In this document: piece after piece, positions 10,057 to 22,948 of the stretch
How positions within the stretch are numbered: position 1 is the first letter of the stretch
Layout of the letters: each line of letters begins with the position of its first letter
Source: Spiribacter salinus M19-40
Lineage (GTDB): Bacteria > Pseudomonadota > Gammaproteobacteria > Nitrococcales > Nitrococcaceae
Length of the DNA: 64,000 nucleotides
Direction of reading: 5' to 3'
NCBI RefSeq assembly: GCF_000319575.2
Contig: NC_021291.1
Location: forward strand, 372,001 to 436,000
The notes under the pieces: generated by a model
The model's database searches: none
Told to the model about the DNA's origin: nothing
What the model saw: only the letters and a program-made list of their open reading frames with translations
Translations under genes and position numbers: made by a program

Positions 10057-10922
10057 CACTGCTCGCCCTGATTATTGCGCTGCTCATCAACGGGCAGCTG
10101 TCAGCCGGTGGATGGCGCAGCGCAAGGGGCTTTAATCGTTACGCCGACTGGCTGCGCCAACGCCTCATGCCCATGCGGCTGTGGAACCATGCCGGTGGCC
10201 TTGCCCTGTTGCTGGTGCCGTTTGTGGTACTGCTCGGCGTTTTGCAGTTGCTGATTGGCCATTGGCTGTTTGGGGCTGTCGGGCTAGTGCTAGGCGTGGT
10301 CGCGCTGTGTTTCGCGTTTGGCGGTGGGGAGCCGCTGGAAACCGAGGTGGCCAGCTTTACGGCGGCCTGGCGACGCGGGGACGAGGCCGAGGCACAGTCG
10401 GCGTTGAACGCGCTGGCCGGGACGGCGATTGCGCCGGTGGCCATGGAGCAGATGCCGGAAGTGGCTGCGACTCACCTGTTGCGGCGAGGCCGGACCCGGC
10501 TTTTTGCCCCGATTTTCTGGTTTGTGTTGCTGGGCCCTGTGGGCGCCGTCGGTTATCGACTGGTGGTGCTCGCCCGGGCCTTTGGCGACTGTCAGGACAA
10601 CGCCGGTCCCGGGTACTGCCAGCGGGCTGAGCAGCTTGTGGCACTGCTTGACTGGGTGCCGGATCGGTTGATGGCCGCTGCCCTCGCGCTGGGGGGGCAT
10701 TTCAGCGCCGCGGCCCAGGCCTGGGAGCAATCAGCGGGCACAGCTGATGGTGATCGGCTCTCACAAGCGGGTCTGGGGGCTTTGGGTCTGCCGCCTGCCG
10801 ACGAGGCGGTCACACGTGATTTAACCGCTGAGGCGGTGGATGACGCGCATGCCCTGTTGCGCCGGGCGCTTTATATCTGGCTCGCCGTGTTGGCGGCTGG
10901 TGTGCTGCTGGGGGCGCTTTAA
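10053..10922 (+). CDS. ampE: AmpE inner-membrane protein
   Basis: A 289-residue polytopic membrane protein of the CobD/CbiB-like AmpE family. Hydrophobic segments are visible around residues 45-70, 75-90, 150-175 and 265-289, with a cysteine-containing loop (D-C-Q-D-N-A-G-P-G-Y-C) between. It is coupled to ampD by an ATGA overlap. AmpE was proposed to signal peptidoglycan-recycling state for beta-lactamase control, but its biochemical role remains unclear. Assignment rests on position after ampD plus the membrane layout; C-terminal convergent neighbour teaD is only 3 bases away. Confidence 0.85.
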   Translation: MTLLALIIALLINGQLSAGGWRSARGFNRYADWLRQRLMPMRLWNHAGGLALLLVPFVVLLGVLQLLIGHWLFGAVGLVLGVVALCFAFGGGEPLETEVASFTAAWRRGDEAEAQSALNALAGTAIAPVAMEQMPEVAATHLLRRGRTRLFAPIFWFVLLGPVGAVGYRLVVLARAFGDCQDNAGPGYCQRAEQLVALLDWVPDRLMAAALALGGHFSAAAQAWEQSAGTADGDRLSQAGLGALGLPPADEAVTRDLTAEAVDDAHALLRRALYIWLAVLAAGVLLGAL

Positions 10923-10925
10923 GCC

Positions 10926-11375
10926 CTAGACCACCAGGACCGGGCAGTGCGCGCCGCCCGCAACGCGTTGTGCGACGCTGCCAAGGAGTACGTTGGCGTC
11001 GCCATTCGTGCCCTGCGCGCCCACCACGATCAGATCGCAGTCGCGCTGTCGGGCGAATTGCACAATGGTGCTGGCTGGCCGGCCCCCTTTGACGAACGCC
11101 CGCAATCGCTCCTTGGGTACCTCGTGATCCATTAGATATTGCTTGGCCGACATGGCGATATCGGTGGCGTACTCCTTGAGGGCATCATCCGGCAGCTCCA
11201 GCCGATCGGGCCGGACCATCGATAACGAGGCCTCCCGCAGGCTGTGGTGTTTGAACACACACAAGACGAGCAATTCGGCATCAGTGAGATGCTGCAGCGC
11301 GATGCCCTTCTCCAGCGCCTGGACAGCGCCACTGGAGCCATCCACCGGGATCAGGATTCGGTTGAATACCGCCAT
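10926..11375 (-). CDS. teaD: TeaD-like universal stress protein
   Basis: A 149-residue UspA-fold protein: N-terminal R-I-L-I-P-V-D-G-S, and the C-terminal ATP-binding signature G-x2-G-x9-G-(S/T) seen as [17 protein letters not shown]. It follows the TRAP large permease gene by 9 bases. In Halomonas elongata the ectoine transporter teaABC is followed by teaD, an ATP-binding Usp that down-regulates ectoine uptake; gene order and the TeaA match here are the same, so this role is inferred with good support. Confidence 0.88.
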   Translation of the reverse strand: MAVFNRILIPVDGSSGAVQALEKGIALQHLTDAELLVLCVFKHHSLREASLSMVRPDRLELPDDALKEYATDIAMSAKQYLMDHEVPKERLRAFVKGGRPASTIVQFARQRDCDLIVVGAQGTNGDANVLLGSVAQRVAGGAHCPVLVV

Positions 11376-11384
11376 TCCTTGCCT

Positions 11385-12668
11385 CTAATTAAACATCAGA
11401 TCACGCAGCCCGAGCGCGATTTGCGGAAACATGATCAACAGCGCTGCTGCGGCCACCAACATGAGCACGAACGGGGGCGTGCCACGGATCACCTCAATGT
11501 AGGGGCGCTTGAATATGGCAATGGCTGTGAAGATATCGCAGCCAAAAGGTGGCGTCGCCGAGCCGATCGCCACCTGCAGCGTGATCAGTATACCCACGAG
11601 TACGGGGTCGAGCCCGGTGGCCTCAATGGCCGGCATGAAAATCGGCGTGAGGACCAGGATGACCACGATCGGATCCACGAACATGCAGGCAATGAAGAAC
11701 GCCACGCAGATGGCGATCAGCACCCCCGTCGGTCCGGCCTCGTTAATGCCCACCGCTTCGAGCACCGCCTGCGGGATCTGGGCGAATGAAATGATCCACG
11801 AAAAGCCATTGCCCACACCCACCAGAATGAAGACCACGGCTGTGATGAGCCCGGTGGACTTGGCGATGCGCCAGATGTCGGCGGACTTCAGAGTGCGAAA
11901 GACGAGGAATTCGAGGATGAACGCGTAGAGCACACAGACCGCTGCCGCCTCGGTGGGGCTGAACACGCCGCCGTAGATGCCGCCGACGATGATCACTGGG
12001 AAGCCAAGCGGCCACAGGGCTTCGCGCACCGCGCCAAGGCGCTCCCGCCAGCTCGCCCGTGGCTCTGTCGGTACGTCCTTGAGCGTGGCGTAGACGACGC
12101 AGTAAATCGAGAACATCGCCAGGATCATCAGTCCCGGGACGATGCCGGCGATGAAGAGCTCGCCAATGGAGGTCTCTGAAATCACGCCGTAGACGATCAT
12201 CCCGATGCTTGGAGGGATCAGGAACGCGATGTCGCTCGAATTGATGATCAGCGCGAGCGTGAATGAGTCTTTGTAACCGGCCTTGAGCATGCGCGGTCGC
12301 AGCGGCGAGCCAATCGCGACAACGGTGGCCTGCGTCGACCCGGAGACCGCACCGAATAGCGTGCAAGACGCCGCGGTGCTGACAGCGAGCCCGCCCTTAA
12401 TATGGCCAATGAAGGCCATCACCATGTTGATCAGGCGCTCAGCCGACGTCCCGCGCGTCATGATGTCGGCAGCCAGAATGAACATGGGCACCGCGATCAG
12501 TGATGCCGGCCGGATCCCCGCCACGATCTGCTGGATCAGGGTGTCCATTTGCCCCAGACCATCAAACATCATCACGAAGCCGATGACTGCACCGGCAATC
12601 AGCGGCACCATCATCGGAAAGCCGAGCAGCAACAGCACGACCATGGCAGAGAACATGATCCAGCCCAT
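11385..12668 (-). CDS. teaC: TeaC-like TRAP transporter large permease
   Basis: A 427-residue DctM-type protein with about 12 membrane helices; it forms the sodium-driven translocation pathway of a TRAP transporter with the small subunit encoded 5 bases upstream. Typical motifs include S-G-S-T-Q-A-T near residue 110 and P-P-S-I-G-M-I-V-Y-G near 157. The start at 12668 is preferred over an upstream frame extension because the extension covers the teaB gene and is not membrane-like. Given the ectoine-specific binding protein upstream, the cargo is probably ectoine or 5-hydroxyectoine. Confidence 0.9.
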   Translation of the reverse strand: MGWIMFSAMVVLLLLGFPMMVPLIAGAVIGFVMMFDGLGQMDTLIQQIVAGIRPASLIAVPMFILAADIMTRGTSAERLINMVMAFIGHIKGGLAVSTAASCTLFGAVSGSTQATVVAIGSPLRPRMLKAGYKDSFTLALIINSSDIAFLIPPSIGMIVYGVISETSIGELFIAGIVPGLMILAMFSIYCVVYATLKDVPTEPRASWRERLGAVREALWPLGFPVIIVGGIYGGVFSPTEAAAVCVLYAFILEFLVFRTLKSADIWRIAKSTGLITAVVFILVGVGNGFSWIISFAQIPQAVLEAVGINEAGPTGVLIAICVAFFIACMFVDPIVVILVLTPIFMPAIEATGLDPVLVGILITLQVAIGSATPPFGCDIFTAIAIFKRPYIEVIRGTPPFVLMLVAAAALLIMFPQIALGLRDLMFN

Positions 12669-12673
12669 GGCCG

Positions 12674-13255
12674 TTACACCTCCGTTTCCGTGTCGCTGTA
12701 GCCATCCACCATTGCGGTGGATAGATAGACGTCTTTTTCGCGGAGGTTTTTCACCGCCGTGAGCAAGAACTGGATGCCGGTGATCGTAAAGCCGATCGGG
12801 ACCCAGAGGTAAATCCACCAGATGGGCAGACCAAGCGCCGGCAGGACACGGCCCCGGTCATACAGACTGATGATGTAGGTGATCGAGAAATAGAGCAGGA
12901 AGAACATGGCTGCCGCTGTGATCAGCGCAATCGTGATCATGATGGCTTTGCGTCCGGCGACGGGAAACGCGTCATAAATCGCGGACATGCGGATGTGGCG
13001 GCCGTGACGGGCGGCGTAACCGATCCCGGCAAAGGTCACCATGATAATCAGTATCCGGTTGATCTCGCCTGAGAAGAAAATGCTTGAGCCAAGGGCAAAA
13101 CGGCCGACGACGTTGGCCACTGTATTCACGGCCATCAGGATCACGCCCAGGCCGAGGATGCCCGCCTCCAGGCGGCTGAGCAGCGTGTCGATGGTGCCCA
13201 GGATGCCCGGCAGCCCTGACTGGTAATGGTGCTCGGCCAGTTCGTCTTCGTTCAT
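12674..13255 (-). CDS. teaB: TeaB-like TRAP transporter small permease
   Basis: A 193-residue DctQ-type subunit with four predicted membrane helices (about 35-57, 65-85, 105-130, 145-165) and the I-x-x-P-I-G-F-type last helix. It partners the large permease in a TRAP transporter. It is translated from an mRNA that must read through a hairpin terminator lying between teaA and teaB (13271-13310), so teaA is expected to be made in excess. The N-terminal 25 residues are acidic and cytosolic. Confidence 0.9.
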   Translation of the reverse strand: MNEDELAEHHYQSGLPGILGTIDTLLSRLEAGILGLGVILMAVNTVANVVGRFALGSSIFFSGEINRILIIMVTFAGIGYAARHGRHIRMSAIYDAFPVAGRKAIMITIALITAAAMFFLLYFSITYIISLYDRGRVLPALGLPIWWIYLWVPIGFTITGIQFLLTAVKNLREKDVYLSTAMVDGYSDTETEV

Positions 13256-13270
13256 GGTTCCGTGCCCCCC

Positions 13271-13310
13271 AGAAGAAAAAGGGGCGATCCCGGGCTCCGG
13301 GTCGCCCCTT
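13271..13310 (-). terminator. Attenuating terminator between teaA and teaB
   Basis: Arms 13279-13287 and 13302-13310 are perfect 9-bp complements around a further GC-rich pairing, followed on the minus strand by a run of T. It lies 29 bases after the teaA stop and 16 bases before teaB. This arrangement is common in transporter operons where the binding protein is needed in molar excess. Confidence 0.85.
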
Positions 13311-13339
13311 AGGGTTCGTATCAGGCCTTGATATAGTGC

Positions 13340-14350
13340 CTACCGAACCGCTTCGAGATCCGCCTTGAACTGCTCCAGGAGCATGGCGCCGTCCTCGCCG
13401 GTCATCTCCAGGTACTCTTCCTCGACCTGTGGGGCACGCTCACGGAAGGCGTCGATCTGCTCCTCGGTAAGGCGGGTTACCGTGACCTCGTCAGACGCGG
13501 CCTGGATTTTCTCGAGCGACTCTTCCGCCAAACCCTGAATATGCTCCATGGTGTGGTCGTAGGCAACATTGGCTGCATCCCGGATCAGCTGCTGATCGTC
13601 GGATGACAGGCCATCGAAGAAGTCCTTGTTGGCCATGGACGCGGTCGTAAACCAGCCGTGTCCTGTGAAGATCAGGTTCGGGGAGACCTCGTACAGGCCG
13701 CCGGACTCGATCCAGAAGATCGGGTTTTCCTGACCATCAAGCACGCCAGTCTGCAGGCCACCATAGACCTCACCCCAAGGGAGCGGTGTCGGCGTGGCAC
13801 CGAAGGCGTTGTAGGTCTCTGACAGCAGCGGGTTGGTCATCACCCGGATCTTTTTGTTGTCGAAGCCCTCCGGGCTGGTCACCGGCTCGTCGGCCGTCAC
13901 CACCATCTCGCCCTCGGGATACATCTTCAACAGCTCGAGGCCGTGCTCAGCGTAGAGCTCCGGGAACATCTCGTTGATGGCCGTGCTCTCGTCAAAGAAC
14001 TCCAGCACCGTCTCTTCGTCGGTGGGCAGTAGATAAGGCACAAAGAAGATCTGCGCGGCCGGCAGCCAGGCACCACTGAAGCCTGGTGACTGGTTCACGA
14101 ACTCGATGATCCCGTTTTGTGCCTGCTCCATGATGTCGTCAGACTCACCGAGCTCACCGAACCGGTAGACCTCCAGGGTGTGGTCAGAATTCTCTTCGAT
14201 GTGCTCTTTGAACGCGTAGGCATACACGTCCTGCACATCGCCCTCGTACTCCTCGTGGGCATACCGCCAGTCTGCACTGAATGCTGTGGCGGACAGGCTC
14301 AGCGCCAGTGCACCCAGCGCCGTCCGGGTAAAGATGCGGGATGACTTCAT
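13340..14350 (-). CDS. teaA: TeaA-like periplasmic ectoine-binding protein (TRAP DctP family)
   Basis: A 336-residue secreted protein with a Sec signal peptide (cleavage near T-A-F-S-A) and the DctP fold. From memory of the Halomonas elongata TeaA sequence, long stretches look nearly the same, for example the blocks starting D-W-R-Y-A-H-E-E-Y-E-G-D-V-Q-D-V, F-G-E-L-G-E-S-D-D-I-M-E-Q and P-L-P-W-G-E-V-Y-G-G-L-Q-T-G. TeaA binds ectoine and hydroxyectoine for uptake by TeaBC. The start at 14350 has GGAGAC 8 bases upstream. First gene of teaABCD. In a halophile this recovers leaked or external compatible solute. An alignment would settle the orthology; I rate it high. Confidence 0.92.
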   Translation of the reverse strand: MKSSRIFTRTALGALALSLSATAFSADWRYAHEEYEGDVQDVYAYAFKEHIEENSDHTLEVYRFGELGESDDIMEQAQNGIIEFVNQSPGFSGAWLPAAQIFFVPYLLPTDEETVLEFFDESTAINEMFPELYAEHGLELLKMYPEGEMVVTADEPVTSPEGFDNKKIRVMTNPLLSETYNAFGATPTPLPWGEVYGGLQTGVLDGQENPIFWIESGGLYEVSPNLIFTGHGWFTTASMANKDFFDGLSSDDQQLIRDAANVAYDHTMEHIQGLAEESLEKIQAASDEVTVTRLTEEQIDAFRERAPQVEEEYLEMTGEDGAMLLEQFKADLEAVR

Positions 14351-14384
14351 TGATGAGTCTCCTTGTTTATGCTGTTTGGCCGCT

Positions 14385-14398
14385 ATCACAAATGTGAC
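14385..14398. promoter_or_regulatory. Candidate operator upstream of teaA
   Basis: TCACA-AA-TGTGA, an inverted repeat with 5-bp arms, 35-48 bases before the teaA start. Its size and position fit a GntR/IclR-type or similar dimeric regulator. Low confidence: short repeats like this also occur by chance. Confidence 0.3.
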
Positions 14399-14505
14399 AG
14401 TCATGTTGAGGCTAGCTTGAGGGGGTATGGGGGTCAAGTCGCAGACATTTGTGCCGATTTAGTGCACATCGGCGGGTAAATGCACACTTTTTGGGCGCAT
14501 CCCGA

Positions 14506-15282
14506 CTAGCTTCTTTGAGGGGGCTTAACGCGGTTTGTCTCCGAAAGGTCATCTTTCTTTGGAAACTGGTTGCCGTCAATGACTTGGCTTTGCATGCGCA
14601 CGGTCGCGGTGGCCACGATCGGCAGTCGGTTATTGCGGAGCATGAGCTGCTCGCGCACATCCCAGTTTGAACCCAGCCACGCAGCACCCAGCGCGGCCTT
14701 GGCGATGAACCAGCCGGCATAAGGCACATGCAAGGGGTAGCCGTAAGTTACCTGCACGCGCAAGAGGGTCGCGTCCTGGAGCGTCAGTTCACTGCGTGGG
14801 GCGATCCGCGACGACTGGCGATGCATATCCCGGAATGGCAGGTACCGAGTGCCAGATCGGTCGCGTTGGCCATGATCGGTAAACGCTTCCCGGGTGGGAT
14901 TGAGAATACGGATTCGGGCATGCGCCAGGATGTCGGGCAGCGTTTTGCTCACCACGCGGGTTTCGAAGGCCCCGACATTCCGCGGGGAGGGGTGAAGTGG
15001 CGTCAGGGCTCGCGCCAGGGCCAAGCGCATGGGCTGCATGCGCGCATTCTCCATTGCGCCGGCACGCGCGGCCATGAGGGCCCCATGATCAACGAACGCC
15101 CTTGCCTCGTACACGAAAGCCCACTGCACCACCGAAAGGCCGACCACCAGCAGCACCGGTAACGCGATCAGGCTCTCGAGCATCAGGCTGCCCTGCTGAG
15201 AACGCCGGCGGAGTGCTAGCTGCCACCACGACCTCGGTCGAGACCGCGAGCAAGCACCCCGCCAACGAAATGGAACCGCCAT
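14506..15282 (-). CDS. TadE-like pseudopilin/pilus assembly protein
   Basis: A 258-residue protein whose N-terminus has a prepilin-like site: basic stretch R-R-R-S-Q-Q-G followed by S-L-M-L-E-S-L and a ~20-residue hydrophobic helix, with Glu at +5 of the processed form. That is the TadE/TadF pattern of the Flp/Tad pilus systems. The remaining ~200 residues are soluble and unrecognised. The gene starts 12 bases after the type IV pilin gene, so they are probably co-transcribed; no other tad genes are in the window. The role (minor pilin or envelope anchor) is inferred. Confidence 0.6.
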   Translation of the reverse strand: MAVPFRWRGACSRSRPRSWWQLALRRRSQQGSLMLESLIALPVLLVVGLSVVQWAFVYEARAFVDHGALMAARAGAMENARMQPMRLALARALTPLHPSPRNVGAFETRVVSKTLPDILAHARIRILNPTREAFTDHGQRDRSGTRYLPFRDMHRQSSRIAPRSELTLQDATLLRVQVTYGYPLHVPYAGWFIAKAALGAAWLGSNWDVREQLMLRNNRLPIVATATVRMQSQVIDGNQFPKKDDLSETNRVKPPQRS

Positions 15283-15294
15283 TAAGCCGAGTGA

Positions 15295-15756
15295 CTAACC
15301 GCGGCAGCTCGCCGGTGCGAAGCGGGCGGGGAGGGTGCTACCTGTGCAGTCCCATTCTAGTTGCCCTGCTGTTGTTTCAGTGGGCGTGAAGATGATGCTG
15401 TCTCCAGCAGTAATTTCGTCACTCACTGTTTCGTTGATGGTCACTTTGATGGAGCCTGCTCCGGCATTCGCATCCATCACAATCGTATCGATCACAGCCG
15501 TAGAGTAATTGCTGCCAGCCGGGTCGCCCCCGGTGTCAAGGCCGGCCTCCTCAGCAGTGCCTGGCAACTCCCCATTCCCATAGTAATAATCCGCGACTGA
15601 TGCCTTGACGGGGGCGACCGCGGCGACGGCCTCGGAGACCTTGGCTCGGACCGTGTAATCGGAATAAGCGGGTACGGCAACGCTGGCGAGGATGCCGACG
15701 ATGGCCACAACAATCATTAACTCAATCAGGGTAAAACCACTTTGGTGGTTGCGCAT
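15295..15756 (-). CDS. Type IV major pilin-like protein
   Basis: A 153-residue type IVa pilin precursor. The class III leader is M-R-N-H-Q-S-G, cleaved before F-T-L-I-E-L-M-I-V-V-A-I, with Glu5 conserved, followed by the long N-terminal helix and Y-S-D-Y-T-V-R-A-K. A C-terminal Cys pair (C-T-G-S-T and S-C-R-G) about 15 residues apart probably forms the D-region disulfide. The start at 15756 has AAGGAG upstream; the longer frame is not needed. It polymerises into pili after PilD processing; no pil assembly genes are adjacent. Confidence 0.9.
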   Translation of the reverse strand: MRNHQSGFTLIELMIVVAIVGILASVAVPAYSDYTVRAKVSEAVAAVAPVKASVADYYYGNGELPGTAEEAGLDTGGDPAGSNYSTAVIDTIVMDANAGAGSIKVTINETVSDEITAGDSIIFTPTETTAGQLEWDCTGSTLPARFAPASCRG

Positions 15757-15974
15757 TGTCTGACTCCTTCTGGTTGGCTTGACCGCCGGGCTGGCGGCGC
15801 GCAAGCGCTATTCGGCCAGAGGGCATGCGCAGCAGAGTGAGAAGTGACGCACAGATGCGATCAGCGTGGTGGCAACGCCGCCAGCCGGTCCTTACCTTGC
15901 AGCGCCGCATTTTTTGAACCGCACCACAGAATCGTGGAGAATAATGGCAATTTTCCCGAGGAGGCGGAGCGTCC

Positions 15975-17144
<1,170 letters not shown>

Positions 17145-17179
17145 CCCGGTTACCCCCGGACACAAGACGAGGAAGACGC

Positions 17180-18052
<873 letters not shown>

Positions 18053-18109
18053 ACCGACGTTATCAATGGCCGCATGCCGGCCCCCGATCTCGGGAGGCAT
18101 CCTTCGCCC

Positions 18110-20118
<2,009 letters not shown>

Positions 20119-20131
20119 CGCGAGCCCGCTG

Positions 20132-21022
20132 CTAGAACTCGCCCATGCCGCCACCTGTGGAGGGCGGCATGGGGAGTTGGCCCCCAGCGCTGCCACCACT
20201 CGGCGCACTGCCCGCCTCCGGTGAGGGCGCGACCTCGCGGGTCTCATCCTGGTACAAAGGTGGTGCGTCTGGCGTGGCCTTCTCGTCTGTCTGTGCCAGT
20301 GCCTCGTCACGCGCATCGATCACACCCTCTGCCAGATCCGGCAGTTCCAGCGCTCGGTACGCCTGCTCAAGCAGCGTCATTGCGGGGTCGACGGTGGGTG
20401 ACTCAGGGAACTCATTGATGATCCCGATAGCGCGTCGGGCGGCGGCGACCCAAGCCTGCCGATCGGCGTAAAAGCGCGCGACGCTGAGCTGGTAGCGCGC
20501 ACCAGCCATGTAGAGCTCGTCAATACGCTCGCGGGCGTCGTCCACGTATTCGCTGTCGGGGTATTGCTCGATCAGCGTGCGATAGGCCTGAAACGCTTGC
20601 CGACGAGGCACGGGGTCCCGCAGCGTGGTGTCTACACCCACCCAGCGCTTAATGGCGTCCTCGTTTTTCTCCTGTAAGGCGAGCCCCTGCATGTACCAGG
20701 TGTACGGCACCTCACGGTGACGCGGGTTGATGCGCCGGAAGCGCTCAGCGGCAGCCACCGCCGAGGTGGGGTCATTCGCGCGGTAGTACGTGTAGATCAA
20801 ATCAAGCTGGCCCTGAGTGGCATAAATGCCGAACGGATACTGAGCCTGCAGGGCCTCGAGCTCTTCGGTGGCGGTCGCCCAATCGCCGCGATCCATGGCA
20901 CTTTTGGCGGTCTCGTACAGCGCCGCCGCTTCCGCATCGCGCAGCTCCGTGCCGCCTTCGTCGTTGTTGGCACAGCCCGCGAGCAGGCCAATTAGCAGTA
21001 GAATCGCAAAAAAGCGCTTCAT
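20132..21022 (-). CDS. bamD: BamD outer-membrane assembly lipoprotein
   Basis: A 296-residue lipoprotein with lipobox L-L-A-G-C (Cys at residue 17) and TPR-like helical repeats (Y-P-F-G-I-Y-A-T-Q-G-Q-L-D-L near 60, Y-P-D-S-E-Y-V-D-D-A near 160). BamD is the essential partner of BamA in folding beta-barrel proteins into the outer membrane. The ATG at 21022 gives a standard signal peptide; in-frame ATGs at 21031 and 21055 are possible but add residues without changing it. Proline/Gly/Ser-rich C-terminal tail. Divergent from rluD 67 bases away, the usual bamD-rluD pair. Confidence 0.93.
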   Translation of the reverse strand: MKRFFAILLLIGLLAGCANNDEGGTELRDAEAAALYETAKSAMDRGDWATATEELEALQAQYPFGIYATQGQLDLIYTYYRANDPTSAVAAAERFRRINPRHREVPYTWYMQGLALQEKNEDAIKRWVGVDTTLRDPVPRRQAFQAYRTLIEQYPDSEYVDDARERIDELYMAGARYQLSVARFYADRQAWVAAARRAIGIINEFPESPTVDPAMTLLEQAYRALELPDLAEGVIDARDEALAQTDEKATPDAPPLYQDETREVAPSPEAGSAPSGGSAGGQLPMPPSTGGGMGEF

Positions 21023-21089
21023 GGCACCCATGTCCACCGTGTGTCTAATGCGCACAGTCTAGAGAAAACCGGGGGCATCGCCCAGCAGC

Positions 21090-22154
21090 ATGAACGATCA
21101 ATCCATCACTGAGATCACCCGTGAAGCCACGATCCCTGACGCGGCCGCGGGACGGCGCCTGGATGCCGTGCTCGCGGAGTTGTTCCCCGAGTTCTCCCGC
21201 GCGCGCCTGCAGCGCTGGTTAAAAGAGGGCGCGCTGACGGTGAATGGAACCTCGCCCCGAGGGCGCGTTGCGGTGAAGGGGGGTGAGCAGGTCCGAATTA
21301 CGGCGACCCAATCCGAGGAGGGCGTGGTAGAACCTGAGCCCATTCCCCTCGAGATTGTCTACGAGGACGAGGCGCTCCTGGTTATTAATAAGCCGGCGGG
21401 CCTGGTGGTGCACCCGGGGGCTGGTAATGCCGCGGGGACGCTGCAGAACGCCCTGCTGCATCATGACGCGCGGTTGGGCGGCCTGCCGCGCGGCGGCATC
21501 GTGCATCGACTGGACCGCGATACCACCGGGCTCATGGTGGTGGCCAAGACCTTACAGGCGCACACCCATCTCGTCGAGCAGCTCCAGGCGCGCACCGTGG
21601 GCCGAGAGTATCTGGCGCTGGTGACCGGAACGTTCACCGCCGGCGGCAAGGTCGACGCCCCCATTGGCCGCCACCCGCGGGATCGCCTGCGCATGGCCGT
21701 ACAAGAAGCGGGTAAGCCGGCGGTGACGCATTACCGCATCGACACCCGCTTCCCGGCCCATACCCTGCTGCGCTGTAAGCTTGAAAGCGGGCGCACCCAC
21801 CAGATCCGTGTCCATATGGCCCACTTGCACCACCCAATCGTGGGCGATTCGCTTTATGGCGGGCGGTTGCGGATGCCTGGCGGCGTCGAATCCGTGCCGG
21901 CCCCCGAGGGACCCTGGCCACCGCGCAAGGGCGATATCGAGCCGCCCACGGTGGCTGACTGCCTGCGGTGGTTCCGGCGCCAGGCCCTGCATGCCGAGAC
22001 CCTGACCCTCGTCCATCCCGCTCGGGGCGAGACGCTGAGCTGGAGCGTGGATCTGCCCACCGACTATGCGGGCCTGCTGGAGGCACTGACCGCTCACCGC
22101 GCCGTGGTTGAGGAGGCCGAGGCCGAGGAAAGGAACCGCGGGTGGCGGCCATGA
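21090..22154 (+). CDS. rluD: 23S rRNA pseudouridine 1911/1915/1917 synthase
   Basis: A 354-residue RluA-family enzyme: N-terminal S4 RNA-binding domain (about 20-85) and catalytic domain with H-R-L-D-R-D-T-T-G near residue 140, containing the catalytic Asp. It isomerises three uridines in helix 69 of 23S rRNA. Divergently adjacent to bamD and overlapping pgeF by four bases, as in many gammaproteobacteria (rluD-pgeF-clpB order). The protein carries an insert near residue 270 before the last strand. Confidence 0.93.
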   Translation: MNDQSITEITREATIPDAAAGRRLDAVLAELFPEFSRARLQRWLKEGALTVNGTSPRGRVAVKGGEQVRITATQSEEGVVEPEPIPLEIVYEDEALLVINKPAGLVVHPGAGNAAGTLQNALLHHDARLGGLPRGGIVHRLDRDTTGLMVVAKTLQAHTHLVEQLQARTVGREYLALVTGTFTAGGKVDAPIGRHPRDRLRMAVQEAGKPAVTHYRIDTRFPAHTLLRCKLESGRTHQIRVHMAHLHHPIVGDSLYGGRLRMPGGVESVPAPEGPWPPRKGDIEPPTVADCLRWFRRQALHAETLTLVHPARGETLSWSVDLPTDYAGLLEALTAHRAVVEEAEAEERNRGWRP

Positions 22155-22915
22155 TAGCGGATGCCCGCGAGGCCCCCGGGCACGGCATTGAACTGATTCG
22201 TCCGGACTGGCCGGTGCCTGTGCATGCCGGCTTCACCACCCGTCAGGGCGGCGTCAGTCAGTCCCCGTACGACACCCTCAATCTCGCCCTGCACGTCGAG
22301 GACGATCCCACGGCGGTCCACGAGAATCGTCGTCGTCTGGTCGCGCAAGCGGGTCTGCCTGAAGAACCGCGCTGGCTGCGCCAAGTCCATGGAACCCGCG
22401 TCGTGCACGCCGACGAGGTCGAGCGGGACGTTACCGAAGCGGATGCGGTCTGGAGCGATCGGCCCGGTCAGGTCTGCGCCGTGCTAGTGGCTGACTGTAT
22501 GCCCATCCTGCTGGCCAGTGCCGATGGCGGCTGTGTGGCGGCCGTGCATGCAGGCTGGCGTGGGTTGGCGAGTGGCATTATTCAGGTCGCAGTGGCCGCT
22601 TTACCGGCGCCGCCCGCCGGGCTACACGCCTGTATCGGCCCGTGTATTGGCCAGGCGGCTTATGAAGTGGGCGAAGAGGTGATCGAGCAGATGCAGGCGG
22701 CCGGCGTAGCACCTCACTATGAGCGAAACGATGCGCGAACGTCCCGCGCTCACCTGAACCTCGCCGACACCGCCGCGGGCATTCTTTCGGCTTGCGGGGT
22801 CGCGGCGGTTACTGACCTAGGAAGCTGCACCCATGCGGATGCGGAGGCGTTCTACTCCTACCGGCGTGATGGGAAGACTGGACGCATTGCCGCTTTTATT
22901 TCATTGCCGGCATAA
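22151..22915 (+). CDS. pgeF: PgeF/YfiH peptidoglycan editing factor (laccase-like domain)
   Basis: A 254-residue cytosolic protein of the YfiH (Cu-oxidase_4) family with T-T-R-Q-G-G-V-S near residue 28, D-C-M-P-I-L-L near 116 and H-A-G-W-R-G near 133, the conserved metal/active-site residues (Cys and His). E. coli PgeF removes L-Ser mis-incorporated in place of L-Ala in UDP-MurNAc-peptide; older annotations call it polyphenol oxidase. The ATG at 22151 is chosen because it makes an ATGA overlap with the rluD stop. Confidence 0.9.
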   Translation: MIADAREAPGHGIELIRPDWPVPVHAGFTTRQGGVSQSPYDTLNLALHVEDDPTAVHENRRRLVAQAGLPEEPRWLRQVHGTRVVHADEVERDVTEADAVWSDRPGQVCAVLVADCMPILLASADGGCVAAVHAGWRGLASGIIQVAVAALPAPPAGLHACIGPCIGQAAYEVGEEVIEQMQAAGVAPHYERNDARTSRAHLNLADTAAGILSACGVAAVTDLGSCTHADAEAFYSYRRDGKTGRIAAFISLPA

Positions 22916-22948
22916 AGTTGGCAGAGCGTTGCATGGTGCTTTTTCATG

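Noticed and set aside
15757-15974. Sigma54 promoter before the type IV pilin gene
   Set aside because: TGGC and TTGC words occur, but GG to GC spacing is not 10 bp.
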